The notes beneath the pieces were generated by a model. The model was not told the origin of the DNA. It worked only from the letters and a program-made list of their open reading frames with translations, and did not search any database. From positions 430,463-494,462 of the forward strand of contig JAPSHX010000002.1 in the NCBI GenBank assembly GCA_031179305.1: a DNA stretch of 64,000 bases. The letters are read 5' to 3'. Positions within the stretch are counted from its first letter, which is position 1. Each line of letters starts with the position of its first letter. This DNA comes from Paenarthrobacter sp. Its GTDB lineage: Bacteria > Actinomycetota > Actinomycetes > Actinomycetales > Micrococcaceae. The position numbers and the translations under genes were made by a program. Below, piece by piece: positions 17,016 through 25,671 of this stretch.

Positions 17016-17237
17016 TTACTTGTAGCGGTAGACGATACGACCACGTGTGAGGTCGTATGGGCTCAGCTCCACCACTACCCGGTCCTCGGGGAGGATTCGA
17101 ATGTAGTGCTGTCGCATCTTCCCAGAGATGTGTGCGAGAACGACGTGCTTATTGGTGAGCTCAACACGAAACATCGCATTGGGCAGCGCCTCAGTCACAA
17201 CGCCCTCGATCTCAATGACCCCGTCCTTCTTGGCCAT
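17016..17237 (-). CDS. infA: Translation initiation factor IF-1
   Basis: IF-1 is a single OB-fold protein that occupies the A site during initiation. The 73-residue sequence [20 protein letters not shown] onward, with [20 protein letters not shown], is canonical. It is the first gene of the alpha operon here (infA-rpmJ-rpsM-rpsK-rpoA-rplQ), with a promoter at 17371-17400. In many actinobacteria map lies just upstream. Here about 5 kb of other genes intervenes. Confidence 0.98.
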   Translation of the reverse strand: MAKKDGVIEIEGVVTEALPNAMFRVELTNKHVVLAHISGKMRQHYIRILPEDRVVVELSPYDLTRGRIVYRYK

Positions 17238-17370
17238 ATCCTCCGCTAACTGTTGTTTGCCGCCGTCCTCCAGTTAGGCACCGAAGATCCAGCGGACGTT
17301 TTTTGTTTGCTTGGCCCTCTTGGAACCACGACACTAAAAAGGGCGTGGCTGCACAGACAACCAACAAATA

Positions 17371-17400
17371 ACTCTACGCCAATGAGGCCGGAAAGTTAAA
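17371..17400 (-). promoter_or_regulatory. Probable promoter of the infA-rpoA-rplQ operon
   Basis: On the minus strand TTTAAC (17395-17400) is followed after 18 bases by TAGAGT (17371-17376). Transcription should begin near 17364, giving a leader of about 125 nt before infA. The 18-bp spacer matches the rplM and tuf promoters of this window. Confidence 0.55.
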
Positions 17401-17432
17401 TCCGTCTATGGTAGCGCACCTACCTCCAGCCG

Positions 17433-18416
17433 TCACTCCCCCACTGGCTGATAGGCGGGGAAGTCACCCGCCGCCGTCGAGACGCTTTCGGCGGCCAGGA
17501 CGCCGTCGAGTATCGCCAGCCGAACAGCTTCCGCCGCGGCGCTTTGGAGCGTTATCAGCGACACTTGCCGCGCCTGTTCGGTGCTGCGGTCAAGCCCGAC
17601 GCCGCCAGTCGCCAAGGCGAACACGGTGTCACCGTCCGCCAAAGTATGGGACGGGTCCAAAGCCCTGGCCAGCCCGGCATGCCCGGCGGAAGCAGTCCGC
17701 TTACATTCCGCCGGGTCCAGAACAGCATTCGTCGCGATCACCACCAACGTTGTGTTGAGCCCCTGCGGCGGGGCCGGAACCCGGCCGCGCGCGTCTAAGG
17801 GAGGAACGACCGAGCGCGCAGAGGGTTGCGGCCCCGCCGCCCGGAAGACAGGCGCCCCCATCGCGTTCACCACCGCAATGGCTCCAACGATCACCCCGCC
17901 ATCGAGAGTGATGGACGACGTGCCAATGCCGCCCTTGTATTGCCCGCGCGCCACCACGGCCCCGGTCCCGGCACCCACGTTTCCACGCACGACGGCGGCG
18001 TGGTCGCCTGAGGCGAAAGCTGCGGCAGCTGCCTGGTAGCCCATGTTGGCGTCGGGTCGCGCTTTGACGTCGCCACCGCGCCCGAGGTCGAAGATGGCGG
18101 CCGCCGGCACGATCGGCACCACAGTCCCGGGAACAGCAAACCCTCGTCCCTGCTCCTCACACCACAGCTGGGCCCCGATAGCCGAAGCCAACCCAAAGGC
18201 ACTTCCCCCGGTCAGCACCACGGCGTCCACAGTGGAAACCAACGTGGTCGGATCCAGGGCATCGGTCTCATGAGTGCCCGGACCGCCGCCGCGCACATCC
18301 ACAGACCCCACAGTCCCCGCAGGAGGAAGCACCACAGTAACCCCGGTCAACCACCTCTCCCCTACCCTCTGCACATGCCCAACCCGTATGCCGGCAACAT
18401 CGGTGATCGAATTCAT
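17433..18416 (-). CDS. P1/DmpA-family (S58) self-processing peptidase or hydrolase
   Basis: The family contains N-terminal-nucleophile hydrolases that cleave themselves and then act as aminopeptidases or amide hydrolases (DmpA, BapA, NylC). The 327-residue protein starts at ATG 18416 (MNSITDVAGIRVGH) behind GGAG. Family motifs are THETD near 49, LTGGSAFGLASA near 69 and NVGAGTGA near 146. The likely self-cleavage site is GIG/TSS with T166 as nucleophile, by comparison with Thr-type members. Residues about 193-218 are an in-frame insertion encoded by a structured repeat (17765-17840), between the NAMG strand and NTTLVVIATNAVL. Substrate unknown. Confidence 0.85.
   Translation of the reverse strand: MNSITDVAGIRVGHVQRVGERWLTGVTVVLPPAGTVGSVDVRGGGPGTHETDALDPTTLVSTVDAVVLTGGSAFGLASAIGAQLWCEEQGRGFAVPGTVVPIVPAAAIFDLGRGGDVKARPDANMGYQAAAAAFASGDHAAVVRGNVGAGTGAVVARGQYKGGIGTSSITLDGGVIVGAIAVVNAMGAPVFRAAGPQPSARSVVPPLDARGRVPAPPQGLNTTLVVIATNAVLDPAECKRTASAGHAGLARALDPSHTLADGDTVFALATGGVGLDRSTEQARQVSLITLQSAAAEAVRLAILDGVLAAESVSTAAGDFPAYQPVGE
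17765..17840 (-). repeat. Structured repeat copy 1, inside the P1-peptidase gene
   Basis: The 76-bp element is bounded by an 11-base perfect inverted repeat (17765-17775 and 17830-17840). Its core, about 17787-17823, is shared with copy 2 almost base for base and includes GTCTAAGGGAGG and ACGACCGAGCGCGCAGAGG. It is in frame and adds about 25 residues (PSARSVVPPLDARG segment) to the protein. It resembles a REP or MITE-like palindromic unit, but no family was recognised. Confidence 0.75.
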
Positions 18417-18449
18417 GGCTCCATTCTCCACCTGGACCGGCGCCCAACG

Positions 18450-18529
18450 CTGCGGGCGGGCTGGGCCCCGGCAGCGCGCGTCTAAGGGAGGCACGACCGA
18501 GCGCGCAGAGGGGCTCAGTCCGCCCGCAG
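18450..18529 (-). repeat. Structured repeat copy 2, upstream of the P1-peptidase gene
   Basis: This copy is 80 bp, bounded by a different 10-base inverted repeat (18450-18459 and 18520-18529) but with the same core (GCGCGCGTCTAAGGGAGG, one base changed afterwards). It lies 33 bp upstream of the P1-peptidase ATG, in the same orientation as copy 1. The arms differ between copies yet still pair, so pairing itself seems conserved. Confidence 0.75.
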
Positions 18530-18739
18530 GGCAAGGACCAATGGAAAGTGGGAGCCGAGCCCCGAATTCGAACACCGGAGCAACGCCGCGTAAACGGTTC
18601 TGGAAGTGTTAGACAACTATCGCTACGGGGCACCCTTTTCGACGTGCCCAGGTCCTCCGGTGTGGTGAGCTAGGCCTGTCTTCGCCGCCCCGGGTTCGGG
18701 AGCTGGCGCCCCACATTGGCCCGAAACCGTTAGTGACCC

Positions 18740-19726
18740 ATGACTGCCCCATTGATTCACAACAGCAGCGCGCCTGCAGACAGGCCGGCCACCAAGCCGC
18801 CTGTTGTTCCCGCAATTGCAACCAAGGCCACCCCCGAACGGCGGCGCTGGTCCGGCCGGGGCCGCAAGGACTTTCTGGTGTTCCTTGCCATGGCCCTGCC
18901 GAATCTCGTGCTGATCGGCACGTTTACGTACTGGCCGCTGATCAACAACATCTACTACTCCACGTTGGATTGGACGCTCGGTTCGGCTTCGGCAACGGTG
19001 GTTGGACTGCAGAACTACATCACGTTCTTCACCAGTGAGGACGCGTCCAAGGTCCTTGGGACCACGGCCATCTTCACGCTGGTAACGGTGGGCGGTTCGA
19101 TGGTCCTCGGCCTGTTGGTTGCCCTTGCTTTGAACTCCAAGGTCCGCGGCACCACGTTCGCCCGTTCCGCCGTGTTCGCGCCCTATGTGCTGTCAGGGGT
19201 GGGTGTTGGCTTGGTGTGGCTGTTTATTTTTGATCCCGGCTACGGAGTACTCTCCTGGGTCCTGCGTGGCCTTGGACAACAGAGCCCGCAGTGGATCAAC
19301 GATCCCCAGCTCTCGTTGGTGATGGTCATGATTGTGTACGTCTGGAAGAACCTGGGCTACTGCGCCGTGGTTTATCTGGCTGGCCTGCAGTCTTTGCCCC
19401 GGGACGTGATGGAAGCTGCGGCGTTGGACGGCGCCAACAGCGTGCGGAGGTTCTTCAACATCTCAATGCCGCTGCTCTCCCCCACCACCTTCTTCCTGTT
19501 GATCACCACCATGCTCAGCTCGCTGCAGGCTTTCGACCTTATCCGCATCATGACGCCACTTGGCAACGGCACCAGCACGCTCATCTACGAGGCGTACTTG
19601 CAGGCGTTCGGCGCCTACAACAGGGCCGGCTATTCTGCCGCGATCTCGGTAATCCTTTTCGCGATCCTGCTGATCATTACGGTTCTTCAACTTCGGTTCG
19701 TTGAGCGAAAGGTCCACTATTCATGA
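18740..19726 (+). CDS. ABC importer permease, MalF/UgpA type
   Basis: The 328-residue inner-membrane protein has a polar N-terminal region of about 45 residues and six membrane helices. The EAA loop EAAALDGANSVRRFFNISMPLL, the docking site for the ATPase, is near residues 233-254. It is the first gene of a three-gene set with a second permease and a binding protein. The start at 18740 has no strong RBS, so a slightly different start is possible. The substrate is probably a sugar or sn-glycerol-3-phosphate/glycerophosphodiester, judging from the binding protein. No ATPase gene is adjacent. Confidence 0.88.
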   Translation: MTAPLIHNSSAPADRPATKPPVVPAIATKATPERRRWSGRGRKDFLVFLAMALPNLVLIGTFTYWPLINNIYYSTLDWTLGSASATVVGLQNYITFFTSEDASKVLGTTAIFTLVTVGGSMVLGLLVALALNSKVRGTTFARSAVFAPYVLSGVGVGLVWLFIFDPGYGVLSWVLRGLGQQSPQWINDPQLSLVMVMIVYVWKNLGYCAVVYLAGLQSLPRDVMEAAALDGANSVRRFFNISMPLLSPTTFFLLITTMLSSLQAFDLIRIMTPLGNGTSTLIYEAYLQAFGAYNRAGYSAAISVILFAILLIITVLQLRFVERKVHYS

Positions 19727-20643
19727 GCGCGCCCGCACCCGCCGTCGTCGTTGATTCCCCACAAGAGTTCCCCCGAAAGCCCAGCCCGAACGAGACACTC
19801 CTCCCCTTCTCCAGGGCCAATCTCCTCCGGACCGTCGCAACCGGGTATGTGCCACTGATCACCGCAACGCTTGTGGTGTTCCTGCCGTTGCTCTGGATGT
19901 TGTTAAGTTCCTTCAAGCAACCGGGTGAGATCGTCACCATGGATCTAAAGATCCTGCCGGAGTCCTTGAACCTGGAGAACTACGCCACGGCCATGACTAC
20001 GGTTCCGTTCGCGCAGTTCTTCGCCAACAGCTTGATGGTTACGGTGGTGGGTTCCTCCATCAAGGTCATCCTGGCGATCCTCACCGGTTACGCGCTGGTT
20101 TTTGTGCGCTTCCCGTTCAAGAACGTGATCTTCGTGCTGATCCTGGTGGCACTCATGGTTCCGGCGCAGGTATCCATCCTGCCCAACTACATCCTGATCG
20201 CCGGCATGGGCGGGAAGAACACTTTGTGGGGCATCATCCTTCCAGGATTGGGGACGGCATTCGGTACCTTCCTGCTGCGACAACACTTCCTGACCCTGCC
20301 GCCGTCGATCCTTGAAGCTGCTGAAATTGACGGTGCGGGCCACTGGCGCCGGCTGTGGCAGATCATCGTGCCTGTCTCGGTGCCATCGATCGCGACTGTG
20401 GCGCTGGTGACCGTGGTCAGCGAGTGGAACGACTACATCTGGCCCCTTATCATCACCGACCGCCCTGAAACCATGACGCTCCCCGTGGGCCTGACCCTGC
20501 TGCAGAACTCTGAGGGCAACGGTGCCGGATGGGGAATTCTCATGGCCGGAGCGGTACTGGTGATAGTCCCCATCTTGCTGGTGTTCGCAGCACTCCAGCG
20601 CTACATCGTTGCCGGCCTGACCCAAGGCAGTGTCACCGGCTGA
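19723..20643 (+). CDS. ABC importer permease, MalG/UgpE type
   Basis: This second permease of the importer has 306 residues and six membrane helices. The EAA loop EAAEIDGAGHWRRLWQIIVP is near residues 200-220. It starts at an ATGA overlap with the previous permease, so the two are translated together and probably form a heterodimer. An N-terminal polar stretch of about 40 residues precedes the first helix. Confidence 0.9.
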   Translation: MSAPAPAVVVDSPQEFPRKPSPNETLLPFSRANLLRTVATGYVPLITATLVVFLPLLWMLLSSFKQPGEIVTMDLKILPESLNLENYATAMTTVPFAQFFANSLMVTVVGSSIKVILAILTGYALVFVRFPFKNVIFVLILVALMVPAQVSILPNYILIAGMGGKNTLWGIILPGLGTAFGTFLLRQHFLTLPPSILEAAEIDGAGHWRRLWQIIVPVSVPSIATVALVTVVSEWNDYIWPLIITDRPETMTLPVGLTLLQNSEGNGAGWGILMAGAVLVIVPILLVFAALQRYIVAGLTQGSVTG

Positions 20644-20695
20644 GTTTCTCCAACCGCACCATTCGCATCGAAGTAAGCTATTGAGAGGAAGCACC

Positions 20696-22042
20696 ATGCG
20701 CACCAACCTTGACCGCCGACATTTCCTGGGACTGGCAGGCCTCGGCGCCGGAGCTGCGGCCCTCGCCGCATGCGGCGGACCGTCGACGGCGGGTACGGCA
20801 GACGCCGTCGACACCGCATCGATCGACTTCAGCGGTGTAAAGCCCGCAGCCTCCATCGACTTCTGGACCAACCACCCGGGCAAGTCACAGGACGTGGAGA
20901 AGGCGATTATCGAAAAGTTCCACGCCAAGTTCCCTGACATCAAGGTCAACTTGGTGACGGCGGGCGCCAACTACGAAGAGATCGCCCAGAAGTTCCAGAC
21001 GTCCCAGGCGGCCAAGACGGGCTTGCCGGGTTTGGTAGTACTTTCGGACGTCTGGTGGTTCCGCTACTACTCAAACGGCAGCATCATTCCAATCGACGGA
21101 TTGGTGAAGCAACTGGACATCAAAATCGAGGACTTCCAGAAGTCGCTGGTGGACGACTACAAATACGAGGACAAGCAGTGGGCGCTCCCCTACGGCCGAT
21201 CCACACCGCTGTTCTACTACAACAAGGACCACTTCAAGGCCGCAGGACTTCCGGACCGGGCGCCTGCCACATGGCAAGAGTTCGCAGAGTGGGCGCCGAA
21301 ACTCAAGGCCGCCTCAGGTGCCCAGTATGCCTACATCTACCCCGCCCTGGCCGGGTACGCAGGCTGGACCCTTCAGAACAACCTCTGGGGCTGGGGCGGA
21401 AGCTGGTCAAAGGACTGGGACATCACTTGCGATTCCCCTCAATCCGTGGCCGCACTGCAGTGGGCGCAGGACTCCATCTACAAAGACGGCTGGGCAGGCG
21501 TCTCGTCCAAGGAAGCTGCTGATGACTTCGCCGCCGGGATCACCTCGTCCACTATTTCTTCAACAGGGTCATTGCTTGGCGTCCTGAAGGCGGCAAAGTT
21601 CAACGTGGGTGTCGGTTTCCTGCCCGGTGGCCCGGAGGCCCCAAGCGGCGTCTGCCCCACGGGCGGCGCGGGCCTGGGCATCCCCAGCGGCATCAGCAAG
21701 GAAGCGCAGTTGGCAGCGGCGACGTTCCTCAAGTTCATGACTGAACCTGAGAACACTGCCGCCTTCTCGGCCGCCACCGGCTACATGCCCACCAGGCTCT
21801 CAGCTGACATGACAGCGGTTCTTGCGGCAACGCCACAGATCAAGACCGCCATGGATCAACTCACCGCCACCAGGGTTCAGGACAACGCCCGCGTGTTCTT
21901 GCCGGGCGCTGACCAGGAGATGGCGAAATCGGCGGCCAAGATCCTGACGCAACAAGGTGACGTCCAAACAACGATGACCGAGCTCAAGAAGACCCTCGAG
22001 GGCATCTACACCAAGGATGTAAAGCCCAAACTGAAGGCATAA
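20696..22042 (+). CDS. ABC importer substrate-binding lipoprotein, UgpB-like
   Basis: The 448-residue protein starts at ATG 20696 behind GAGAGGAAG. An RRHFLG twin-arginine-like motif precedes a lipobox LAAC with C26 as the lipidated residue, so it may be exported folded and then anchored. The body is a family 1 extracellular solute-binding protein (FWTNHPGKSQDVEKAII; ALPYGRSTPLFYYNKDHF). Aromatic residues WWFRYY and WGWGGSW could line the ligand pocket. It is the last gene of the importer set. Ugp-type specificity is likely but not certain; a general oligosaccharide importer is the alternative. Confidence 0.87.
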   Translation: MRTNLDRRHFLGLAGLGAGAAALAACGGPSTAGTADAVDTASIDFSGVKPAASIDFWTNHPGKSQDVEKAIIEKFHAKFPDIKVNLVTAGANYEEIAQKFQTSQAAKTGLPGLVVLSDVWWFRYYSNGSIIPIDGLVKQLDIKIEDFQKSLVDDYKYEDKQWALPYGRSTPLFYYNKDHFKAAGLPDRAPATWQEFAEWAPKLKAASGAQYAYIYPALAGYAGWTLQNNLWGWGGSWSKDWDITCDSPQSVAALQWAQDSIYKDGWAGVSSKEAADDFAAGITSSTISSTGSLLGVLKAAKFNVGVGFLPGGPEAPSGVCPTGGAGLGIPSGISKEAQLAAATFLKFMTEPENTAAFSAATGYMPTRLSADMTAVLAATPQIKTAMDQLTATRVQDNARVFLPGADQEMAKSAAKILTQQGDVQTTMTELKKTLEGIYTKDVKPKLKA

Positions 22043-22060
22043 CTGCTTTCCTGGATATGC

Positions 22061-22094
22061 GAAGAGCTGGGCTACTTGAGTAGCCCAGCTCTTC
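22061..22094. terminator. Bidirectional terminator between the importer operon and map
   Basis: A 14-base perfect stem, GAAGAGCTGGGCTA with its complement (22061-22074 and 22081-22094), closes on a 6-base loop. It lies between the convergent ends of the binding-protein gene (22042) and map (22106) and could serve both. Confidence 0.75.
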
Positions 22095-22105
22095 CTTTGC
22101 ACGTG

Positions 22106-22933
22106 TTACGGGATGGGAACAGGCACGACGCCGAGCGGTGCCAACTGCTCGGCGCCCCCATCCGGGGCGGACAGGACCCAGATGCCCTTTTCGTGGACAG
22201 CGACCGAATGCTCCCACTGGCAGGAACGCTTACCGTCCGTGGTGACGACGGTCCAGTCGTCGTCGAGGGTGGCAGTCTCGATGCCGCCGCGAACCAGCAT
22301 GGGTTCAATGGCCAAGCACAGGCCGGGCCGGATTTTGGGGCCGCGGTGGCTGGTCCGGTAGTTCAGAACGTCCGGGGCCATGTGCATCTCCGAGCCAATG
22401 CCGTGGCCCACGTAATCCTCCAGGATGCCCAACGGCTTCCCGGGGACGGATGACACGTAATCGTCGATCGCGTTTCCTATGTCTCCTACAAACTTGCCTT
22501 GGGCGAGGGCTGCGATGCCCCGCCACATGGCTGCTTCGGTTACATCGGAAAGACGCTGGTCTTCCGGATCACCGTTGCCAACAATGACGGTCCTGGCAGA
22601 GTCGGAGTGCCAGCCGTCAACGATGCAGCCGCCGTCGATGGAAATGATGTCGCCGTCGTTGAGAATCCTGCCGCCCGGGATGCCATGGACCACTTCCTCA
22701 TTGACCGAGGTGCAGATAGTGGCCGGGAAGCCGTGATAACCAAGAAAGTTCGACTTTGCTCCGGCATCGTTGAGGACTGCGGCGAAGACGTCGTCCAGGT
22801 CCTTGGTGGTGACGCCCGGCTTGGCCGCCGCAACGGCAGCGTCGAGTGCACGGCTCAGGACAAGGCCTGCCTGGTGCATGGTGCGCATTTGGTCGTTGGT
22901 TTTGTATTCAATGCGGGGCTGACCGAACGCCAT
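22106..22933 (-). CDS. map: Methionine aminopeptidase, type I
   Basis: MetAP removes the initiator methionine from nascent proteins. At 275 residues it has the full pita-bread fold. The metal ligands are visible: Asp in SIDGGCIVDGWHSD and SARTV, His in GHGIGSEMH, and Glu in AIEPML and WEHSVAV. The auxiliary His is in YHGFPATICTSVNEEVVHG. It lies after adk, as usual, but is separated from it by a terminator (23033-23075), so it probably has its own promoter in the 100 bp upstream. Confidence 0.96.
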   Translation of the reverse strand: MAFGQPRIEYKTNDQMRTMHQAGLVLSRALDAAVAAAKPGVTTKDLDDVFAAVLNDAGAKSNFLGYHGFPATICTSVNEEVVHGIPGGRILNDGDIISIDGGCIVDGWHSDSARTVIVGNGDPEDQRLSDVTEAAMWRGIAALAQGKFVGDIGNAIDDYVSSVPGKPLGILEDYVGHGIGSEMHMAPDVLNYRTSHRGPKIRPGLCLAIEPMLVRGGIETATLDDDWTVVTTDGKRSCQWEHSVAVHEKGIWVLSAPDGGAEQLAPLGVVPVPIP

Positions 22934-23032
22934 GATCTCCTCTGGAAGGTTTGCTGTAGAGGCCGATCAGGCCTCATGCTGCAACCATTTTCCCGTACCC
23001 GGGAGCGTGGCTGAAATTGAAAAGCAGTGTGG

Positions 23033-23075
23033 AAAAGAAAAAGAGTGCGTCCCGCACTCACGGTACGGGACACAC
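23033..23075 (-). terminator. Intrinsic terminator downstream of adk
   Basis: On the minus strand an 11-base stem (23045-23055 with 23065-23075, one G-U type mismatch) is followed by TCTTTTTCTTTT. It separates secY-adk from map. Confidence 0.75.
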
Positions 23076-23117
23076 CCTTCGCTCCAGCGCCGTTTTACCG
23101 GCTATGTGGAGAACCAG

Positions 23118-23696
23118 CTAAACGGCCTTGGCCGACTCGATGGCCGTCAGCACACGGTCGGTAACTTCGTCGATACCGCCGATGCCATCAACCTGCGTGA
23201 GGATGCCACGCTCGGCGTATTTGGCCACAACTGCCTCGGTCTGCTCGTGGTAGAGATCCAGGCGGTGCCGGATGACGGTCTCATTGTCATCCGAACGGCC
23301 CGTTTCCTTGGCGCGGCCAAGAAGACGGCTTACCAGTTCTTCGTCATCGGCCGTCAGCTGGAGCACGACGTCGAGCTCCTGCTCACCTTCAGCGAGGATC
23401 TGGTCCAGGTAGTCCACCTGCGCGGTGGTGCGCGGGTAGCCATCCAGGAGGAAGCCGTTTTCGACATCGCTCTGGCTCAGGCGGTCGCGAACCATGTTGT
23501 TCGTGACGCTGTCCGGAACAAAGTCGCCGGCGTCCATGTACTTCTTGGCTTCGATACCCAAAGGGGTTTCGCCCTTTACATTGGCACGGAAGATGTCGCC
23601 GGTGGAGATGGCGACTACGCCGAGGCGCTCGGAAATCCGCTCAGCCTGCGTACCCTTACCCGAACCGGGAGGTCCAATGATCAGCATTCTCGTCAT
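23118..23696 (-). CDS. adk: Adenylate kinase
   Basis: Adk equilibrates ATP and AMP with two ADP in the cytoplasm. The P-loop GPPGSGKGTQ starts near residue 8, the AMP-binding region follows (STGDIFRANV), and LLDGYPRT is diagnostic. At 192 residues it has the short LID form without the zinc or long lid domain, usual in actinobacteria. The ATG overlaps the secY stop (ATGA), so it is coupled to secY. Confidence 0.97.
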   Translation of the reverse strand: MTRMLIIGPPGSGKGTQAERISERLGVVAISTGDIFRANVKGETPLGIEAKKYMDAGDFVPDSVTNNMVRDRLSQSDVENGFLLDGYPRTTAQVDYLDQILAEGEQELDVVLQLTADDEELVSRLLGRAKETGRSDDNETVIRHRLDLYHEQTEAVVAKYAERGILTQVDGIGGIDEVTDRVLTAIESAKAV

Positions 23697-25003
23697 CGCA
23701 AAAGCCCTTCGTAGTGACGTTGTTGTAGCTGCGCATCAATCTGCTTGACGGTCTCCAGGCCAACACCCACCATGATCAGGATTGACGTGCCACCGAACGG
23801 GAAGTTCTGGTTGGCGTTGATCAGGACGAGTGCAACCAAAGGAATCAACGCCACGAAGCCCAGGTAAAGGGCTCCAGGCAAAGTGATCCTGGAAAGCACG
23901 TACTGCAGGTAGTCCGCGGTCGGTTTACCCGCCCGGATGCCCGGAATAAACCCGCCGTACTTCTTCATGTTGTCCGACACTTCTTCAGGGTTGAAGGTGA
24001 TGGCCACGTAGAAGTAGGTGAAGAACACAATCATGGCGAAATACAGCGCCATGTAGATGGGGTGGTCGCCACGGGTGAGGTTGTTGTTGATCCACTCAAC
24101 CCACGGGGCCATCTGCTCCCCTGGAGCCGGCTGGTTGAACTGTGAAATCAGCCCGGGCAGGTAGAGCATGGAGGACGCGAAGATGACAGGCACGACGCCG
24201 GCCATGTTCACCTTGATGGGGATGTAGGTGCTGGTGCCACCCACAGTGCGGCGTCCGATCATACGCTTGGCGTACTGAACGGGAACGCGACGCTGGGATT
24301 GCTCCACGAAGACCACGAGGGCCACCGTCAGCAAGCCGACGGCCAAGACCATGAAGAAGGTGCCCGGGCCCTTCGACTCCCAGATGGAGCCCAGCGAACC
24401 GGGGAAGCTTGCAGCGATGGACGTGAAGATCAGCAGCGACATGCCATTGCCCACACCCTTTTCCGTGACCAGCTCGCCCATCCACATGATGAGGCCGGTG
24501 CCGGCCGTCAACGTGATGATGATGAGGATGGTGGTCATGATGCTCTCATCAGGAATGATGGGCAGGTTGCAGCCGGGCAGCAACTGGCCGGACCGGGCGA
24601 GCGACACCAACGTGGTGGCGTTCAGCAGTCCGAGAGCGATGGTGAGGTACCGGGTGTACTGCGTCAACTTTGACTGACCGGAGGAGCCCTCTTCGTAGAG
24701 CTGCTGGAACCGGGGAATGACCACCCTTAGCAGCTGCACGATGATGCTCGCCGTGATGTAGGGCATGATGCCCAAGGCAAACACTGAAACCTGCAGCAAC
24801 GCGCCGCCGCTGAACAAGTTCACCAGCTGGTAGATGCCCTGCGAGGTGTCACCGGTGTTCAAGCATTGCTGGACATTCTGGTAGTTCACACCAGGCGAGG
24901 GGATAAAAGCTCCCAAGCGGAAGATTGTGATGATTCCCAGCGTGAACAACAACTTGCGTCGCAAATCAGGCGTCCGAAACGCCCGGCCGAATGCGCTTAG
25001 CAA
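23693..25003 (-). CDS. secY: Protein translocase subunit SecY
   Basis: SecY forms the protein-conducting channel with SecE and SecG. The 436-residue protein has ten membrane helices. The plug and signature region FSGGALLQVSVFALGIMPYI and the conserved cytoplasmic loop IPGIRAGKPTADYL are present. The start is a TTG at 25003 behind a strong AGGAGG. It is separated from rplO by a terminator and probably has its own promoter. Confidence 0.97.
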   Translation of the reverse strand: MLSAFGRAFRTPDLRRKLLFTLGIITIFRLGAFIPSPGVNYQNVQQCLNTGDTSQGIYQLVNLFSGGALLQVSVFALGIMPYITASIIVQLLRVVIPRFQQLYEEGSSGQSKLTQYTRYLTIALGLLNATTLVSLARSGQLLPGCNLPIIPDESIMTTILIIITLTAGTGLIMWMGELVTEKGVGNGMSLLIFTSIAASFPGSLGSIWESKGPGTFFMVLAVGLLTVALVVFVEQSQRRVPVQYAKRMIGRRTVGGTSTYIPIKVNMAGVVPVIFASSMLYLPGLISQFNQPAPGEQMAPWVEWINNNLTRGDHPIYMALYFAMIVFFTYFYVAITFNPEEVSDNMKKYGGFIPGIRAGKPTADYLQYVLSRITLPGALYLGFVALIPLVALVLINANQNFPFGGTSILIMVGVGLETVKQIDAQLQQRHYEGLLR

Positions 25004-25062
25004 GCGTCCTCCTGAGTAGAAAGTACAAGGATGTGGATGGGATCAATGAAACCCAACAACCG

Positions 25063-25090
25063 AGTCTAACCGCTTGTGACGCCGTCGGAA
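25063..25090 (-). promoter_or_regulatory. Possible secY promoter
   Basis: A TAGACT -10 element lies at 25063-25068 on the minus strand, the same hexamer as in the tuf promoter. The best -35 is TTCCGA, 16 bases upstream, and is weak. The need for a promoter here is implied by the rplO terminator at 25114-25156. Confidence 0.35.
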
Positions 25091-25113
25091 TAATCGAGAG
25101 TCCACAATCACGC

Positions 25114-25156
25114 AAAAAATCCCGGTATACAGGGCCGAAGCCCCGCATACCGGGAT
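25114..25156 (-). terminator. Strong intrinsic terminator downstream of rplO
   Basis: On the minus strand ATCCCGGTAT (25147-25156) pairs perfectly with 25119-25128. The interior GGGGC/GCCCT pairs around a TTCG loop, and six Ts follow. It ends the spc transcript 33 bases after the rplO stop and isolates secY-adk. Confidence 0.85.
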
Positions 25157-25188
25157 CCTTTTACAACGGGCATTTGCCCCACTGGCTC

Positions 25189-25671
25189 TTAGAGGGCAGT
25201 GGTGCTTCCGCCTGCTGCAGCAATCTTTTCCGCAGCGCTGGAAGAGAATGCGTGGGCGGTGACGTCAACCTTTACGGTGATGTCGCCGGTGCCCAGCACC
25301 TTGACGGGCTGGTTCTTGCGAACGGCACCCTTCTCAACCAGGGACTCGACGGTGACAGCGCCACCTTCCGGGAACAGCTCGTTGAGCTTCTCCAGGTTAA
25401 CAACCTGGAACTCAACCCGGAACGGGTTCTTGAAGCCGCGCAGCTTCGGCAGGCGCATGTGCAGCGGCAGCTGGCCGCCGGCAAAGCCAGCCTTTACCTG
25501 GTAGCGGGCCTTCGTACCCTTGGTACCGCGACCAGCGGTCTTACCCTTGGAGCCTTCACCACGACCAACACGGGTCTTGGCGGTCTTGGCACCCGGGGCG
25601 GGGCGCAGGTGGTGGACCTTCAGAGCGTGCTGCTTCTCAGCAGTCTCTTCGGCGGTCTTGTTCTCTGCCAT
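25189..25671 (-). CDS. rplO: 50S ribosomal protein L15
   Basis: L15 is a large-subunit assembly protein. The 160-residue protein has a 15-residue N-terminal extension, then [20 protein letters not shown] with the glycine-rich basic arm [17 protein letters not shown], and the usual C-terminal globular part. Its ATG overlaps the rpmD stop. It is last in the spc operon before the terminator. Confidence 0.97.
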   Translation of the reverse strand: MAENKTAEETAEKQHALKVHHLRPAPGAKTAKTRVGRGEGSKGKTAGRGTKGTKARYQVKAGFAGGQLPLHMRLPKLRGFKNPFRVEFQVVNLEKLNELFPEGGAVTVESLVEKGAVRKNQPVKVLGTGDITVKVDVTAHAFSSSAAEKIAAAGGSTTAL

